64,000 bases of DNA from an uncultured Colwellia sp. Its GTDB lineage: Bacteria; Pseudomonadota; Gammaproteobacteria; Enterobacterales; Alteromonadaceae. Location of the stretch: contig CAJXQM010000008.1 of the NCBI GenBank assembly GCA_913058145.1, positions 40,929 to 104,928 of the forward strand. The letters are read 5' to 3'. Numbering within the stretch: the first letter of the stretch is position 1; each line of letters opens with the position of its first letter. Below the pieces are notes generated by a model. That model worked only from the letters and a program-made list of their open reading frames with translations, was not told where the DNA came from and did no database searches. Below are positions 49,051-59,801 of the stretch, in pieces. Made by a program: the position numbers and the translations under genes.

Positions 49051-50913
49051 TTACTTATCTACTAAGCCATCAAGTAATGCTCTGTTGCGTACAGCACCTT
49101 TATCAGCACTGGTTGCCAACATCGCGTAGTTTTTTAATGCGTAGCTAATAGGACGGACACGATCAATAGGTTTCCAAGCATCTTTCCCTTTAGCTTCCAT
49201 CGCAGTACGACGTGCATCAAGTTCGGCTTCAGGGACTTGTAAGGTGATTTCACGCGTAGGAATATCAATGTGAATAATATCGCCTTGTTCAACTAAGGCG
49301 ATTGTGCCGCCATCAGCGGCTTCAGGAGAAACATGACCAATTGATAAACCTGATGTACCACCAGAGAAGCGACCGTCAGTTAACAAGGCACAAGCTTTGC
49401 CTAATCCCATCGATTTTAAGTAAGTCGTTGGATACAGCATTTCTTGCATGCCAGGACCACCTTTAGGGCCTTCGTAACGAATAACGACTACTTCACCAGC
49501 AACAACTTTTTTGTCAAGAATGGCAGCAACTGCTTCGTCTTGGCTTTCAAATATGTGTGCAGGGCCGGTGAATACTAAGTTATCGTCCTCTACACCCGCC
49601 GTTTTAACCACACAGCCATCAGGTGCAATATTACCTGAAAGTACAGCTAAACCCCCTTCTAATGAGAATGCGTTTTCAAGACTACGGATACAACCATTGG
49701 CACGGTCATCGTCTAGTGTATCCCAACGACAGTCTTGACTGAATGCTTTAGTCGTACGTATACCTGCAGGGCCTGCACGGTAGAATTTTTTAACATCTTC
49801 ATCATCAGTTAACGTAATGTCATATTTAGCGATAACATCTGCTAACGTGGTACCTAAAACATTTGGCACATCAGTATGTAATAAACCAGCACGATCTAAT
49901 TCACCTAAAATACTAATAACACCACCAGCGCGATGCACATCTTCCATGTGGTACTCAGGTGTTGATGGCGCAACTTTACATAACTGTGGTACGCGGCGAG
50001 ATAATTCATCCATGTCTTTCATGGTGTAATCAATTTCAGCTTCTTGTGCAGTTGCCAGTAAATGCAAGATAGTGTTGGTTGAACCACCCATAGCAATATC
50101 TAAACACATAGCATTGTGTAATGCTTCTTTACAGGCAATATTACGTGGCAGTGCAGACTCATCGTTATCTTGGTAATAACGTTTAGTCAATTTAACGATT
50201 TCTTTACCCGCCTTTAAGAATAATTGTTCGCGATCGGCATGAGTGGCCAACATAGAACCGTTACCCGGTAAGGCAAGACCTAATGCTTCAGCTAAACAGT
50301 TCATTGAGTTTGCAGTGAACATACCAGAACATGAACCACAGGTTGGACATGCAGAACGTTCAATTTTATCGCTGTCTTCATCACTTACAGTTGGATCGGC
50401 GCCTTTAATCATGGCATCAACTAAATCAAGCTTGATAATTTGATCGCTCAATTTCGTTTTACCGGCCTCCATTGGACCACCAGATACAAAAATTACTGGG
50501 ATGTTTAAGCGCATTGCGGCCATCATCATGCCAGGAGTTATTTTGTCACAGTTTGAAATACAAACCATGGCATCAGCACAATGGGCATTTACCATGTATT
50601 CAACCGAGTCAGCAATTAAATCACGAGAAGGTAAGCTATAAAGCATACCTGAATGACCCATAGCAATACCGTCATCAACCGCAATGGTATTGAATTCTTT
50701 GGCAACACCACCTGCTTTTTCAATAGCACCGGCAACTAATTGCCCCATGTCTTTTAAATGCACATGACCGGGTACAAATTGCGTGAAAGAGTTCACTACC
50801 GCAATAATAGGTTTTCCAAAATCACCATCTGTCATGCCTGTAGCGCGCCATAAAGCACGAGCACCGGCCATATTACGGCCTTGAGTAGAAGTTGCAGATC
50901 TTAATTTAGGCAT
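49051..50913 (-). CDS. ilvD: Dihydroxy-acid dehydratase
   Basis: Fe-S dehydratase shared by valine and isoleucine synthesis. [49 protein letters not shown] (cluster Cys) and [14 protein letters not shown] are diagnostic. ATG 50913 is used because it matches the family start; a TTG 15 bases upstream is the alternative. 620 aa. A 212-base gap separates it from ilvE. Confidence 0.96.
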   Translation of the reverse strand: MPKLRSATSTQGRNMAGARALWRATGMTDGDFGKPIIAVVNSFTQFVPGHVHLKDMGQLVAGAIEKAGGVAKEFNTIAVDDGIAMGHSGMLYSLPSRDLIADSVEYMVNAHCADAMVCISNCDKITPGMMMAAMRLNIPVIFVSGGPMEAGKTKLSDQIIKLDLVDAMIKGADPTVSDEDSDKIERSACPTCGSCSGMFTANSMNCLAEALGLALPGNGSMLATHADREQLFLKAGKEIVKLTKRYYQDNDESALPRNIACKEALHNAMCLDIAMGGSTNTILHLLATAQEAEIDYTMKDMDELSRRVPQLCKVAPSTPEYHMEDVHRAGGVISILGELDRAGLLHTDVPNVLGTTLADVIAKYDITLTDDEDVKKFYRAGPAGIRTTKAFSQDCRWDTLDDDRANGCIRSLENAFSLEGGLAVLSGNIAPDGCVVKTAGVEDDNLVFTGPAHIFESQDEAVAAILDKKVVAGEVVVIRYEGPKGGPGMQEMLYPTTYLKSMGLGKACALLTDGRFSGGTSGLSIGHVSPEAADGGTIALVEQGDIIHIDIPTREITLQVPEAELDARRTAMEAKGKDAWKPIDRVRPISYALKNYAMLATSADKGAVRNRALLDGLVDK

Positions 50914-51140
50914 GATTTTGGTATCCAATTTAAAGGGAGTTAAGCTTTTAAAAGCTTTTAAAAGATAAATAAATTTTATTTTTAAAAGTATTCCAGCTAA
51001 GTATGAAGTTAGCGGGGAGTGAAATGTTTTTAAAAATGAAATTTTTTGGTAAAAATAGTGATAAATTTAATTAAGAGTCTGCACACTTTATTTCCTCAAT
51101 AGACGAATAAGTGTGCATTAACCGTGAGATATAATAGCGC

Positions 51141-52067
51141 TTATGTTACAGGCTCTAACCAACCCCATTTGTCTTCTGTTGTGCCATCAAAAATACCAAA
51201 GAAAGCATCTTGTAAAACTTTAGTAATTGGGCCGCGTGAACCAGTACCTACAGGTAAACCGTCAACTGTTTTTACCGGTACAATTTCAGTAGCCGTTCCT
51301 GTCATAAAGAATTCATCCGCAATGTACAAAGCATCGCGAGCAATTGCTTCTTCACGAACTTCATAACCTAAGTCTTGAGCTAACGTCATAACTACGTCGC
51401 GTGTTAAACCGGTTAAAATAGACGCAGAACTTGGTGGTGTATAAATAACACCTTTACGTACTAAAAATAAGTTTTGACCTGCACCTTCACTTACCATGTT
51501 ATTAACATCTAATGCGATGCCTTCAGTATAACCATGGCGAGCAGCTTCAGTTGATATTAACTGTGATGACAAGTAGTTGCCACCGGCTTTTGCAGCGGTA
51601 GGCATAGTGTTCGGTGCTAAACGATTCCAGCTAGAAACGCCCACATCAACACCGCCTTCAATGGCTTCAGCGCCTAAGTATGCTTCCCAACTAAAAGCTG
51701 CAATCATCGCGTCAGAAACAGCATCTGTGGGTGGGCGTAAACCCATACCTATATCACCTAAGAAAAATAAAGGGCGTAAGTAAGCAGATTTTAAATTATT
51801 GTTAACCACTGCATCTTTACACGCTTGGATAATTTCCTCTTGTGTGTAAGGAATATTCATACGGTAAATTTTTGCTGAATTAAAAAGACGTTCAATATGT
51901 TCTTCCAAACGGAAAATACATGTTCCTTTATGCGTTTCGTATGCACGAATACCTTCAAACACTGATGAACCGTAATGTAGAGCATGACTCATTACATGAA
52001 CGGTAGCGTCTTGCCATGGCATAAACTTTCCGTTAAACCAAATTAAGTCTGCATTTACTTTTGCCAT
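51141..52067 (-). CDS. ilvE: Branched-chain amino acid aminotransferase
   Basis: Fold-type IV PLP transaminase for the last step to Ile, Val and Leu. IWFNGKFMPWQDATVHVMSH, HYGSSVFEGIRAY, the PLP Lys region KAGGNYLSSQL and EGAGQNLFLV are visible. 308 aa. Fourth reading frame of the operon after leader, ilvG and ilvM. Confidence 0.96.
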   Translation of the reverse strand: MAKVNADLIWFNGKFMPWQDATVHVMSHALHYGSSVFEGIRAYETHKGTCIFRLEEHIERLFNSAKIYRMNIPYTQEEIIQACKDAVVNNNLKSAYLRPLFFLGDIGMGLRPPTDAVSDAMIAAFSWEAYLGAEAIEGGVDVGVSSWNRLAPNTMPTAAKAGGNYLSSQLISTEAARHGYTEGIALDVNNMVSEGAGQNLFLVRKGVIYTPPSSASILTGLTRDVVMTLAQDLGYEVREEAIARDALYIADEFFMTGTATEIVPVKTVDGLPVGTGSRGPITKVLQDAFFGIFDGTTEDKWGWLEPVT

Positions 52068-52170
52068 TTTCTTTTCCTAAATTCGTTACTATTGTTGACT
52101 ACATCAAGATTAATATCGATGCAGCCAGCCTAGGTGATATCTAATTCATTAAACTATCAGCACGTACGTT

Positions 52171-52428
52171 TTATGCGCTGCAAAGTTGTGACGCGCTATT
52201 GTCTACTTCAACACTCTTGATGTCGACCAGTTTATTTATTTGGTCAATTAAAAGTGAAATAGGTCGATCGCTACTGACAAGTAATTCAATGGTTGCAATA
52301 TTATTTCCAGTATTAACTTGCGCAGTCATGCCATTAATTAGAAATCCACGGTAACGAGTTACTTGTAAAATTCGTTCAAGTACTACTTGTTTATCATCAG
52401 TCATGATGATTAATTTATAATTATTCAT
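52171..52428 (-). CDS. ilvM: Acetolactate synthase II small subunit
   Basis: An 85-aa ACT-domain regulatory subunit for IlvG. LERILQVTRYRGFLINGM and the following beta strands fit the family. It starts one base after the ilvG stop, so it is translationally coupled. Confidence 0.92.
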   Translation of the reverse strand: MNNYKLIIMTDDKQVVLERILQVTRYRGFLINGMTAQVNTGNNIATIELLVSSDRPISLLIDQINKLVDIKSVEVDNSASQLCSA

Positions 52429-52429
52429 T

Positions 52430-54094
52430 CTACGCGCTCTCCATCATTTCATTGTTAGCACTATTAGGCGGCACTAGAGGCCAAACGTTTTCTTGTGCAT
52501 CTATTTTAACTTGCAATAAATAAGCACCATCATGATCTAACATTTCTTTGATCGCTGCCGTTACTTCGCCTTTTTGTGTGATTTGCTTGGCTTTTATATC
52601 AAAAGCGGTTGCTAACATAACAAAGTCAGGGTTATCAGATAAATCAGTTTCACTTAGGCGACCATCGAAAAACAAGTCTTGCCATTGGCGAACCATACCC
52701 AATTTAGCGTTATCTATTAGAATGATTTTAACGGGAATTTGATAGCGTTTAATCGTTGCTAATTCTTGTACATTCATCATGATAGAACCGTCACCTGAAA
52801 CCACAATAACGGTATCATGAGGTCGGCTGATTTGTGCGCCTATGGCAGCAGGCAAACCAAAGCCCATAGTGCCCATACTACCACTTGTTAACCAATCACT
52901 TGGGTCATCAAAACTCATGTGTTGTGCAGCCCACATTTGATGTTGACCTACATCGGTGGTAACACAGGTATTTTCAGGCATTAAATCGCTAACTTCTTTT
53001 AATACTGCGGGAGCAAAGATACCATCACCGGGGTGATCGTATCGCCAAGCACAATCTGCTTTCATTTCTTGTATTTGTGTTTGCCAGTCTTCAATATTTA
53101 ATGACATAGTTAATAAAGGAAGATTTTCTTTTAAGTCACCTAAAATAGGAGCATCAGCAATTCTACGTTTATTTATTTCAGCGGCATCAATATCAAAATG
53201 AATTACTTTAGCATCGGGAGCAAATTGATCTAACTTACCCGTTACTCGGTCATCAAAACGTGCACCAACGGCAATTAATAAATCACAGTCATGTACCGCT
53301 AAATTAGCCGCTTTAGTTCCATGCATACCAAGCATACCCAAGTAATTTTCGCTGGTATGGTTTAATGCGCCTAAACCTTTTAATGTAGAAACAGAGGGTA
53401 AGCCTGTTGTTTCTGCAAAGCTTCTTACTTCATCTATAGCATTAGCCATGCCTACACCACCACCAACATATAAAATAGGTCTTTTGGCATGCGTTAATAA
53501 ATCAAGCGCTTTAGTTATATCAGCTAGTGGCAATTTTACTTTGTTCTTTAGCGAGGAAGCTTTTGTAAATTTTTGTTCAACTGCTGCAATTTGAATGTCT
53601 TTTGGAATATCGACTAATACAGGTCCTTGACGTCCTTCAAGTGCAATAGCAAATGCTTGGTGTAATACTTTTTCTAAGTCATTAATATCAGTTACTTGAA
53701 AAGAATGTTTGGTACAAGCTAAAGATAAACCAAAAATATCAGTTTCTTGAAAGGCATCACTACCCATGGCAGCAGTAGGCACTTGGCCAGTAATAGCGAC
53801 TAAAGGAATTGAATCAGCAAGCGCATCAGCTAAGCCAGTAATTAAATTTGTTGCACCAGGACCTGATGTTGCCATGCAAACACCTATTTTTCCCGAAGCA
53901 CGTGCATAGCCTACAGCAGAAAATGAGGCGCCTTGTTCATGACGACATAAAAAATGTTGAACATTGCTGTCAACGAGCGCATCGTAAATTGGCATAATGG
54001 CACCACCAGGGTAACCAAATATATGTTCTACACCATGCTGTTCTAGTACTTTAAATAGTAATCCACCGCCTGTTAAAGGCTTGCTGTCGTTCAT
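52430..54094 (-). CDS. ilvG: Acetolactate synthase II large subunit
   Basis: ThDP/FAD enzyme that makes acetolactate and acetohydroxybutyrate. The catalytic Glu is in [29 protein letters not shown] follows, and the ThDP motif [15 protein letters not shown] with [10 protein letters not shown] is near the end. 554 aa; the frame is intact, unlike E. coli K-12 ilvG. First structural gene after the attenuator. Confidence 0.95.
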   Translation of the reverse strand: MNDSKPLTGGGLLFKVLEQHGVEHIFGYPGGAIMPIYDALVDSNVQHFLCRHEQGASFSAVGYARASGKIGVCMATSGPGATNLITGLADALADSIPLVAITGQVPTAAMGSDAFQETDIFGLSLACTKHSFQVTDINDLEKVLHQAFAIALEGRQGPVLVDIPKDIQIAAVEQKFTKASSLKNKVKLPLADITKALDLLTHAKRPILYVGGGVGMANAIDEVRSFAETTGLPSVSTLKGLGALNHTSENYLGMLGMHGTKAANLAVHDCDLLIAVGARFDDRVTGKLDQFAPDAKVIHFDIDAAEINKRRIADAPILGDLKENLPLLTMSLNIEDWQTQIQEMKADCAWRYDHPGDGIFAPAVLKEVSDLMPENTCVTTDVGQHQMWAAQHMSFDDPSDWLTSGSMGTMGFGLPAAIGAQISRPHDTVIVVSGDGSIMMNVQELATIKRYQIPVKIILIDNAKLGMVRQWQDLFFDGRLSETDLSDNPDFVMLATAFDIKAKQITQKGEVTAAIKEMLDHDGAYLLQVKIDAQENVWPLVPPNSANNEMMESA

Positions 54095-54171
54095 GATAAT
54101 TCCAAAATCTGTTGTCTAAAAGTAATGTCAATTTATGCCTATTTTTTTATGCAATCTTAGTTGCTAAAAAA

Positions 54172-54252
54172 ACAGAAAACCCTCGGTTCTTTCGAAGCGA
54201 GGGTTAGTATTTCAGTTTTGCTTTTCTTTAGCTCAATGAAAACCCTCGGGGT
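54172..54252 (-). promoter_or_regulatory. ilv operon attenuator: antiterminator and terminator
   Basis: On the minus strand ACCCTCG near 54205-54199 pairs with CGAGGG (54186-54181), and a run of T follows at about 54172-54166: an intrinsic terminator about 70 bases before ilvG. The upstream CCCCGAGGGTTT (54252-54241), inside the leader gene, can pair with the same CCCTCG and would prevent it. This is the classic arrangement for leader-peptide control. Confidence 0.85.
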
Positions 54253-54309
54253 AATTTTATAATCACCACGACGAGAATATTAAGAATAATTGAGTTAATG
54301 TTTTGCATT
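54229..54309 (-). CDS. ilvL: ilv operon leader peptide
   Basis: A 26-codon minus-strand frame begins with ATG at 54309 (GAG eight bases before it) and reads MQNINSIILNILVVVIIKLP then RGFSLS. Residues 4-19 hold six Ile, three Leu and three Val, so a shortage of these charged tRNAs would stall the ribosome just before the competing hairpins. An in-frame ATG at 54324 is an alternative start with a poorer ribosome site. Identified from codon content and position. Confidence 0.88.
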
Positions 54310-54535
54310 TTTTTCTCGTACATTGTTTATATTTGTTATTCGGATTGGCTGACTGATTATTTTTAGTACTTACACCTATTTTAAATTTATACCATAGCTC
54401 TAAGGTTTTGAACAAGCTTTTTTTAAGTTTGTCGCTCTATTGTCAAAATAAAAAATTGTGATAGTAGAGGTATATTCGGAAAAAAAGTAATACTTGGCTA
54501 CACTTAAAGAATGAAATCAAATAAATGGAATTATT

Positions 54536-55168
54536 ATGTCGCTTGCCTGTGTTTATAGTCGCGCTCGTGTTGGTTTAGAATCTCCTTTGGTTACTGTTGA
54601 AGTACATTTAGCGAATGGGTTGCCTGCTTTTCATATTGTAGGTTTACCCGAAGCGTCAGTGAAAGAATCTAAAGACAGAGTGCGTAGTGCCATTATTAAT
54701 TGTGGTTATGAATTTCCAGCCAAACGCATTACCATTAATCTAGCGCCAGCAGACCTACCAAAAGAAGGCGGTCGTTTTGATTTACCTATCGCTGTCGGTA
54801 TTCTAGCTGCCTCAGAACAATTACCACAAGTTGATTTAGCCCAATACGAATTTGCAGGAGAATTAGCATTGTCGGGAGAGTTGAGGGCTATTGTTGGTGA
54901 AATTCCTATGGCGATGGCTTGTTGTAAAAGTGGCAGAACGGTGATATTGCCTGCACAAAATAGTGAACAAGCGAGTTGGGTCAAAAAAGCTAAAATTCAT
55001 GCTATTGAACATTTAACGCAGTTGTATCCTCATTTTGCACGGCAAACCGTATTACCGTTTGTACTCGAAAAACCTATTGAAACTATAGAGACGAAAAATC
55101 ATCTCAATATCAGTGATGTTATTGGGCAGCCTCTTGCTAAACGCGCTTTACCCTCACCTCAAATCTGA
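54536..55168 (+). pseudogene. comM: 5' fragment of yifB/comM, interrupted by the island
   Basis: Full YifB/ComM is a Mg-chelatase-like AAA+ ATPase of about 500 aa, a branch-migration helicase that helps natural transformation. The first 205 codons here are normal: SLACVYSRARVGLESPLVTV, FHIVGLPEASVKESKDRVRSA and LAPADLPKEGGRFDLPIAVG. They run to DVIGQPLAKRAL, where the family continues into the Walker A segment. Instead five foreign codons and a stop follow at 55168. The ATPase core is missing, so the fragment should be non-functional. Confidence 0.93.
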
Positions 55169-55206
55169 TACCTGAAGTGTCACCTTTAAATATCTATGAA
55201 AGTGTT

Positions 55207-55251
55207 ATATGATGGGCGGTATTAATTAACCACTCTGTGATTCTATCATAT
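55207..55251. repeat. Inverted repeat at the island left end, overlapping the first integrase start
   Basis: ATATGAT (55207-55213) and ATCATAT (55245-55251) are inverted copies 31 bases apart; the second overlaps the ATG at 55250. Candidate recombinase binding site or operator close to the junction. Confidence 0.45.
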
Positions 55252-56707
55252 GATTATTAAGAAGCCGATCCAACTAGAAGTAGGAGCATTAAGTTCATTT
55301 AATGGAGAGCTAAATGAACTTAATAACGCACACTTGAGAGTTATTAAATATCAAGTGCCAGAAATAGTATTGAAGTTTCCTATCCTATATAGCAACTCTA
55401 TGATGAGTGAATGCCTTGATGTTAACTTGTTCTTGCAGCAGAAATACACAGGACGCTTTAATTACAAGAATATTCAGCCCGAGAATACAAATGACCGTGG
55501 TGAGGTCGTTAAAGTTGTCACATTAGACAAGATGGCAAATTCTCTCAAAGATTACCTTACTTTTTGTGAAAAAATGAGCATCGATATATATGATGGGGTA
55601 CTCAATACTTTTTCTGCGGATCAAAAATTATGGTTGCCTCCATTTCGATATAGAAGCCATATAATCGACAGAGTGAAATATAAAGAGATAGAGTACAGCA
55701 CAGGGCGTTTATTACTCTTACATGTAAAACAATTTTACGAATGGATATATAAGACCGGTCGGATTGAAAAAATTCCTTTTGATTATCGTTATGTTTCTAT
55801 ACCAATAAATAAAGACAAAGGTGACAATGAGTTGGATTTACTTTTTGCTCCTGATGACGTTATTTCTTCATACCAAAACACTCTTAAAGTCCAAACCTCT
55901 GACCTTACAATACCGAATAAATATAAATCGGATAAATGTAAAAAAGAGAACGAACCTTGGTCTATGGCTGAGATGGCTGCTTTTTTTAACACTCAATACA
56001 TGCAGTTTGAGACAAGGCGGCTCTGGGCTGATTTAGGGTTTCAGTCAGGTTTTAGATCTGTGGAAGTAACACGTATCCCTGACGATCAAGTAATCGATCC
56101 TGACCTCTATAATGGCTCTGTATTTGAGGTTATTATCATAGGAAAAAATGATAAACAACGAGTTACACTAATTCCCAAGAAGTTGATGTCACGCCTGTTT
56201 GCACATAAAAATTCTGCGATGCGTTTGAAACACATCGCTAAGTACGAACTTCACTTAGATAAACTTTTAAAACACTCAGATAAATTAGCCTACGAAAAAA
56301 TACATGGAAAGCCATTGTTTGTTAATCAATGCGGGAAAAGAATTTCAGAGCGGTCAGTTATTAATATAGTCTCTAAATCGAGACCTGAACTTAGAAGTAA
56401 AGGGAATTCAATTCTTGACGATCCACACTATCATGGCTCTAGAGCAACATACGCTACGAGGATAATCAAAGCGATGTATAATATGAATATGCCTCTAGGC
56501 TTCATTAAATGGAAAATCATGGAGTTGCTTGGGCACAACTCTTGGGATACCACATTACAGCATTACGTTAATGTGGCTAGAGATATTACATATGGGGAGC
56601 AGATGGACCAGTGGGTTAGTGAAATTTACAAGGATGTTGAGGAGCGATTAATTAAAGAAAATATTTTTATTAAAGACGAAGTTAAAGAAATGATGAAAGA
56701 GGCGTAG
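55250..56707 (+). CDS. Tyrosine recombinase, first gene of island module
   Basis: A 485-aa site-specific recombinase with a complete catalytic set: Arg269 in GFQSGFRSVEV, His395 and Arg398 in HYHGSRATYATR, His429 in ELLGHNSWD and nucleophile Tyr439 in TTLQHYVN. The N-terminal 240 residues should hold the DNA-binding arm and core-binding parts. It lies about 100 bases from the comM junction, where the enzyme that chose the site is expected. No clear ribosome site precedes the ATG. By order and size it is a candidate GmtY (Gamma-Mobile-Trio recombinase) or TnpA analogue; that naming is from memory. Confidence 0.9.
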   Translation: MIIKKPIQLEVGALSSFNGELNELNNAHLRVIKYQVPEIVLKFPILYSNSMMSECLDVNLFLQQKYTGRFNYKNIQPENTNDRGEVVKVVTLDKMANSLKDYLTFCEKMSIDIYDGVLNTFSADQKLWLPPFRYRSHIIDRVKYKEIEYSTGRLLLLHVKQFYEWIYKTGRIEKIPFDYRYVSIPINKDKGDNELDLLFAPDDVISSYQNTLKVQTSDLTIPNKYKSDKCKKENEPWSMAEMAAFFNTQYMQFETRRLWADLGFQSGFRSVEVTRIPDDQVIDPDLYNGSVFEVIIIGKNDKQRVTLIPKKLMSRLFAHKNSAMRLKHIAKYELHLDKLLKHSDKLAYEKIHGKPLFVNQCGKRISERSVINIVSKSRPELRSKGNSILDDPHYHGSRATYATRIIKAMYNMNMPLGFIKWKIMELLGHNSWDTTLQHYVNVARDITYGEQMDQWVSEIYKDVEERLIKENIFIKDEVKEMMKEA

Positions 56708-56714
56708 GTAATAA

Positions 56715-59700
56715 ATGGCCGTAAGTAAAATAAACTTGCTGACTAAACTTCACGAGAGTCATAGGGTTGTTATTGATAAGTTTAACTTGTCGGGCTCTAA
56801 ACTGATGCAGGAAATAGATTGTATAAAAAGCACTCGCATCATTAGTGGAGTGAGCAACGATACGAAGGATATAACAATTAAATTATTCTTTGATATTTTA
56901 GATATTTTACCACCGGAAAATATTGAGATATTGAGAGTATCCGGTGTAGGCTTCTTATTAGAAGATATTGAGTTATGGGGGAGATTAGAGTACATAATTT
57001 ATGCAGCCGACCCTAAAAAATCATCAAGTCTAATAAAGGCTTTTACAAACATCATAAACTTCTCTCACGGCATTTATCAAACATCTGAAATGATTACCAC
57101 AACTGCACGGTTAGGTAATGAATATAAGCTAAAATTATACAGTGAGTCCATTGTTTCTTTGAGTTTATTCGATACTCAGGTCTTTCTAGAGCTTCGGGTT
57201 ATAACTTCTTCATTTCACAAAATTCATGGAAAAACAGGGCAAACAACCCTTAGGAATTCTCTTAAAGGTTTCTTTGAAATTCTGGAGATCTTAAGCTCAG
57301 AACAAATAGCTCAATTAAAAAAATCAGGCTTGCGATCACTTATAAACAATAAGGAGTTCTGGATAAACCTTGAATTCAGTATATATAGCAACCGTGAAGT
57401 TGAGGCCGCTTCATTATTAACTAAACAACTACAAAATCTCATCAATTATTCTAACAGTGTTTATGAACAATCTGAGCAAGTCACAACGACCAAACATAAA
57501 GGGATAGATACCCCTCTTATTCGTAATGCTTACCGGGTATCAGTTGAGTTATTTAACGCGCTTGTTGACTGGAAAGTAAAAGAATTAAATGAGGGGGCTA
57601 AAATAAACAGTCTGAGACACGCCCTAATAGGTATAATAAATTCAATTCGTTACATTGAGGATTCTGATAAATACAAAGACGAATTTTCTGATATCGGCTT
57701 AAGTATATTCAATAAAAATATTTATTTATCAGAAGAGTTAAATGAAAACATACCTCAGTTAAACTATATAGTCATGATTGATGTTCTTAGCCGTTTAGGT
57801 GTTGAGTATCCAAACTATAGACTTCAAATAAAATCAAAGAAAACTGAAGTTTTTTTAAAAAATACTTATAAGCAATCTCTTGTCATATTTAATGAATTGA
57901 GTACGTTTGCGAATAATTATGAATTTGAAAAGTCAAAAACTACAGCAAACAAATATTTTTCCGATTTTGATTCTATAGGGCTACCATTATTGAAAAAGGC
58001 GTTATCTGATGATGCATATAAAGCTTTGTGTGAATCAGGTCTTAGCTCTTTAGATAACGAAGACACTTACGATAAGATTAATGATTATGCAAGGAAGATG
58101 AAAATATCATCAAGTAAGATGTTGGGCCTATCTTTACTAAAAAAAATATTTAAGAAAGACATAACGTTTATAAAAGATTCGCCATATACATTATATTTTA
58201 GTGGGATATCTAGAAATAATGAAATAAAGCCTTTTAACATGGATGTTTTAGGAGAGTTATCAGAACAGGTTTTTGAAGAATTCAAAATAAAACATGAAGA
58301 ATATATAAAAAAGATAGATTTGGAGGATATATCCGAAATCAGTTACCACTCACAACTCCAAGATTTAGTGGCTGGTTTGAAGAAAGTGATACCAAAATTA
58401 TCCAGTGACCAAATTAAGGCAATACAAGATAATGGTTTATCGGCTTTTGTTGATGGTAAATACAAAATTAGTATTACTTTCTTACAGAAATTTCAAGCAC
58501 TTGTAAAAAGCAAAAAAAGCAACTCTAGAACAATTGTCGGTTATAGAAATGCATTCAGGAATATTTTCGGTAAGTTTGTAGGAGAAGTTCCAGATGTATA
58601 CGTTATATCAACGAAAAAAGATGATTTAATTAAAAGTCTTTCTTTCGATAGTGAGGCTCATTATACAACAGATGAAATTAGAGAGCTGGCTTTCTATATA
58701 GAAAAAGGTTTAATGATGGATGATACCTCTTTGGTAGATAAGATATTCCTCTACTATGCGAGGATACAAATTAAAACAGGTTGGAACCAACAGCCATTGA
58801 TAGACTTATTATTAGATAGGTTAACTAAAAGAACTAATCCGATATCCAATAAAGAAAATTATGACTTGGTATTGGTTAAAAATAGGCGAGGATATGAGCC
58901 AAGTAGATACGACTTCGATGAAAATGCAATAAAGGATAGAGACCTTAAATCAGTTATAAGAGATATCATTTTTGTTAGAGACAATCTTACATCAGAGCTT
59001 AGGATAGCGAATTATTTGGATAATTATTTATTTATTGAACCGTGTGAAGTAAATGGAGCAAAAAGAATAGATGTGAGCCGTTTAAGCAGGCTCCCTAGAT
59101 TAATCTCAAACTTAGGGTGCAAGGTTCATTATAATCCTCGTAAAATTCGAAAAGGTGGCGTTAATTTTATTTATAAAAAAATTGCCAAGAGCGTTAAACA
59201 CTATGAAGGTTTAGCTGCCCATAATGTTCAAACGTTTCTTAAAAGCTATAAAGAAATATCAAAAGTGGAATGTGTTGATAAGCTTTCAGATGGTATTGAT
59301 ATCATGGCTAATTACTTCTCAGGCAAAGAAATACATCAAGAATTACATGCTATAGATGATATTAATGAAATAGATAATGCTCAAGAGACCCCCACAGGGG
59401 TATGTTCGTCAACACCAGATAGTGATGAAGTAAAACGTTATAATAAATTAAATGTAAAAACCATAGATAAAGATAACAAATTTTGTGGGGACTTCCTCGC
59501 TTGTATTTGGTGTAAGTATTTCAAAGTGGTTAAAGATGCTGATCATCTGTGGAAGTTATTATCGTATAAAGAATATGTTATATCGACAATGGAAAGGGCA
59601 ATAGTGGATAACGAAGACCCAGAAGAACAGAGGGGATTCATTGATATCTTGTCAAAGAGAGTTGATGACATAGTCTTTTTCATAGAAGAAACAAAGCCTA

Positions 59701-59801
59701 CTGTTGTTGCAAAAGCGAGAAGCCTTTTTAATAGTAAGGGAGTGCACCCTGATTGGGAGTTTGCATTTCCATTATCGGACGTTGTAGGTGGAGAGGTATG
59801 A
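56715..59801 (+). CDS. Large recombinase-like protein with degenerate active site
   Basis: A 1028-aa protein. Residues about 660-850 resemble a tyrosine recombinase catalytic domain, but the first Arg is replaced (KTGWNQQPL, Asn691) and box II reads PRKIRK with Arg809 where His is usual; Arg812, His836 (AAHNVQTF) and Tyr845 remain. The N-terminal 600 residues contain four copies of a helical unit with Leu-x3-Leu and GLxxL (about 61-95, 189-223, 425-459, 555-590). A C-terminal Cys group FCGDFLACIWCKY (924-933) suggests a zinc knuckle. It begins seven bases after the first recombinase gene. TnpB-like or Gamma-Mobile-Trio partner is the best guess. Confidence 0.75.
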   Translation: MAVSKINLLTKLHESHRVVIDKFNLSGSKLMQEIDCIKSTRIISGVSNDTKDITIKLFFDILDILPPENIEILRVSGVGFLLEDIELWGRLEYIIYAADPKKSSSLIKAFTNIINFSHGIYQTSEMITTTARLGNEYKLKLYSESIVSLSLFDTQVFLELRVITSSFHKIHGKTGQTTLRNSLKGFFEILEILSSEQIAQLKKSGLRSLINNKEFWINLEFSIYSNREVEAASLLTKQLQNLINYSNSVYEQSEQVTTTKHKGIDTPLIRNAYRVSVELFNALVDWKVKELNEGAKINSLRHALIGIINSIRYIEDSDKYKDEFSDIGLSIFNKNIYLSEELNENIPQLNYIVMIDVLSRLGVEYPNYRLQIKSKKTEVFLKNTYKQSLVIFNELSTFANNYEFEKSKTTANKYFSDFDSIGLPLLKKALSDDAYKALCESGLSSLDNEDTYDKINDYARKMKISSSKMLGLSLLKKIFKKDITFIKDSPYTLYFSGISRNNEIKPFNMDVLGELSEQVFEEFKIKHEEYIKKIDLEDISEISYHSQLQDLVAGLKKVIPKLSSDQIKAIQDNGLSAFVDGKYKISITFLQKFQALVKSKKSNSRTIVGYRNAFRNIFGKFVGEVPDVYVISTKKDDLIKSLSFDSEAHYTTDEIRELAFYIEKGLMMDDTSLVDKIFLYYARIQIKTGWNQQPLIDLLLDRLTKRTNPISNKENYDLVLVKNRRGYEPSRYDFDENAIKDRDLKSVIRDIIFVRDNLTSELRIANYLDNYLFIEPCEVNGAKRIDVSRLSRLPRLISNLGCKVHYNPRKIRKGGVNFIYKKIAKSVKHYEGLAAHNVQTFLKSYKEISKVECVDKLSDGIDIMANYFSGKEIHQELHAIDDINEIDNAQETPTGVCSSTPDSDEVKRYNKLNVKTIDKDNKFCGDFLACIWCKYFKVVKDADHLWKLLSYKEYVISTMERAIVDNEDPEEQRGFIDILSKRVDDIVFFIEETKPTVVAKARSLFNSKGVHPDWEFAFPLSDVVGGEV

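Noticed and set aside
50945..50965. AAGCTTTTA duplicated before ilvD as a possible operator
   Set aside because: AT-rich short repeat with no known regulator; could be chance.
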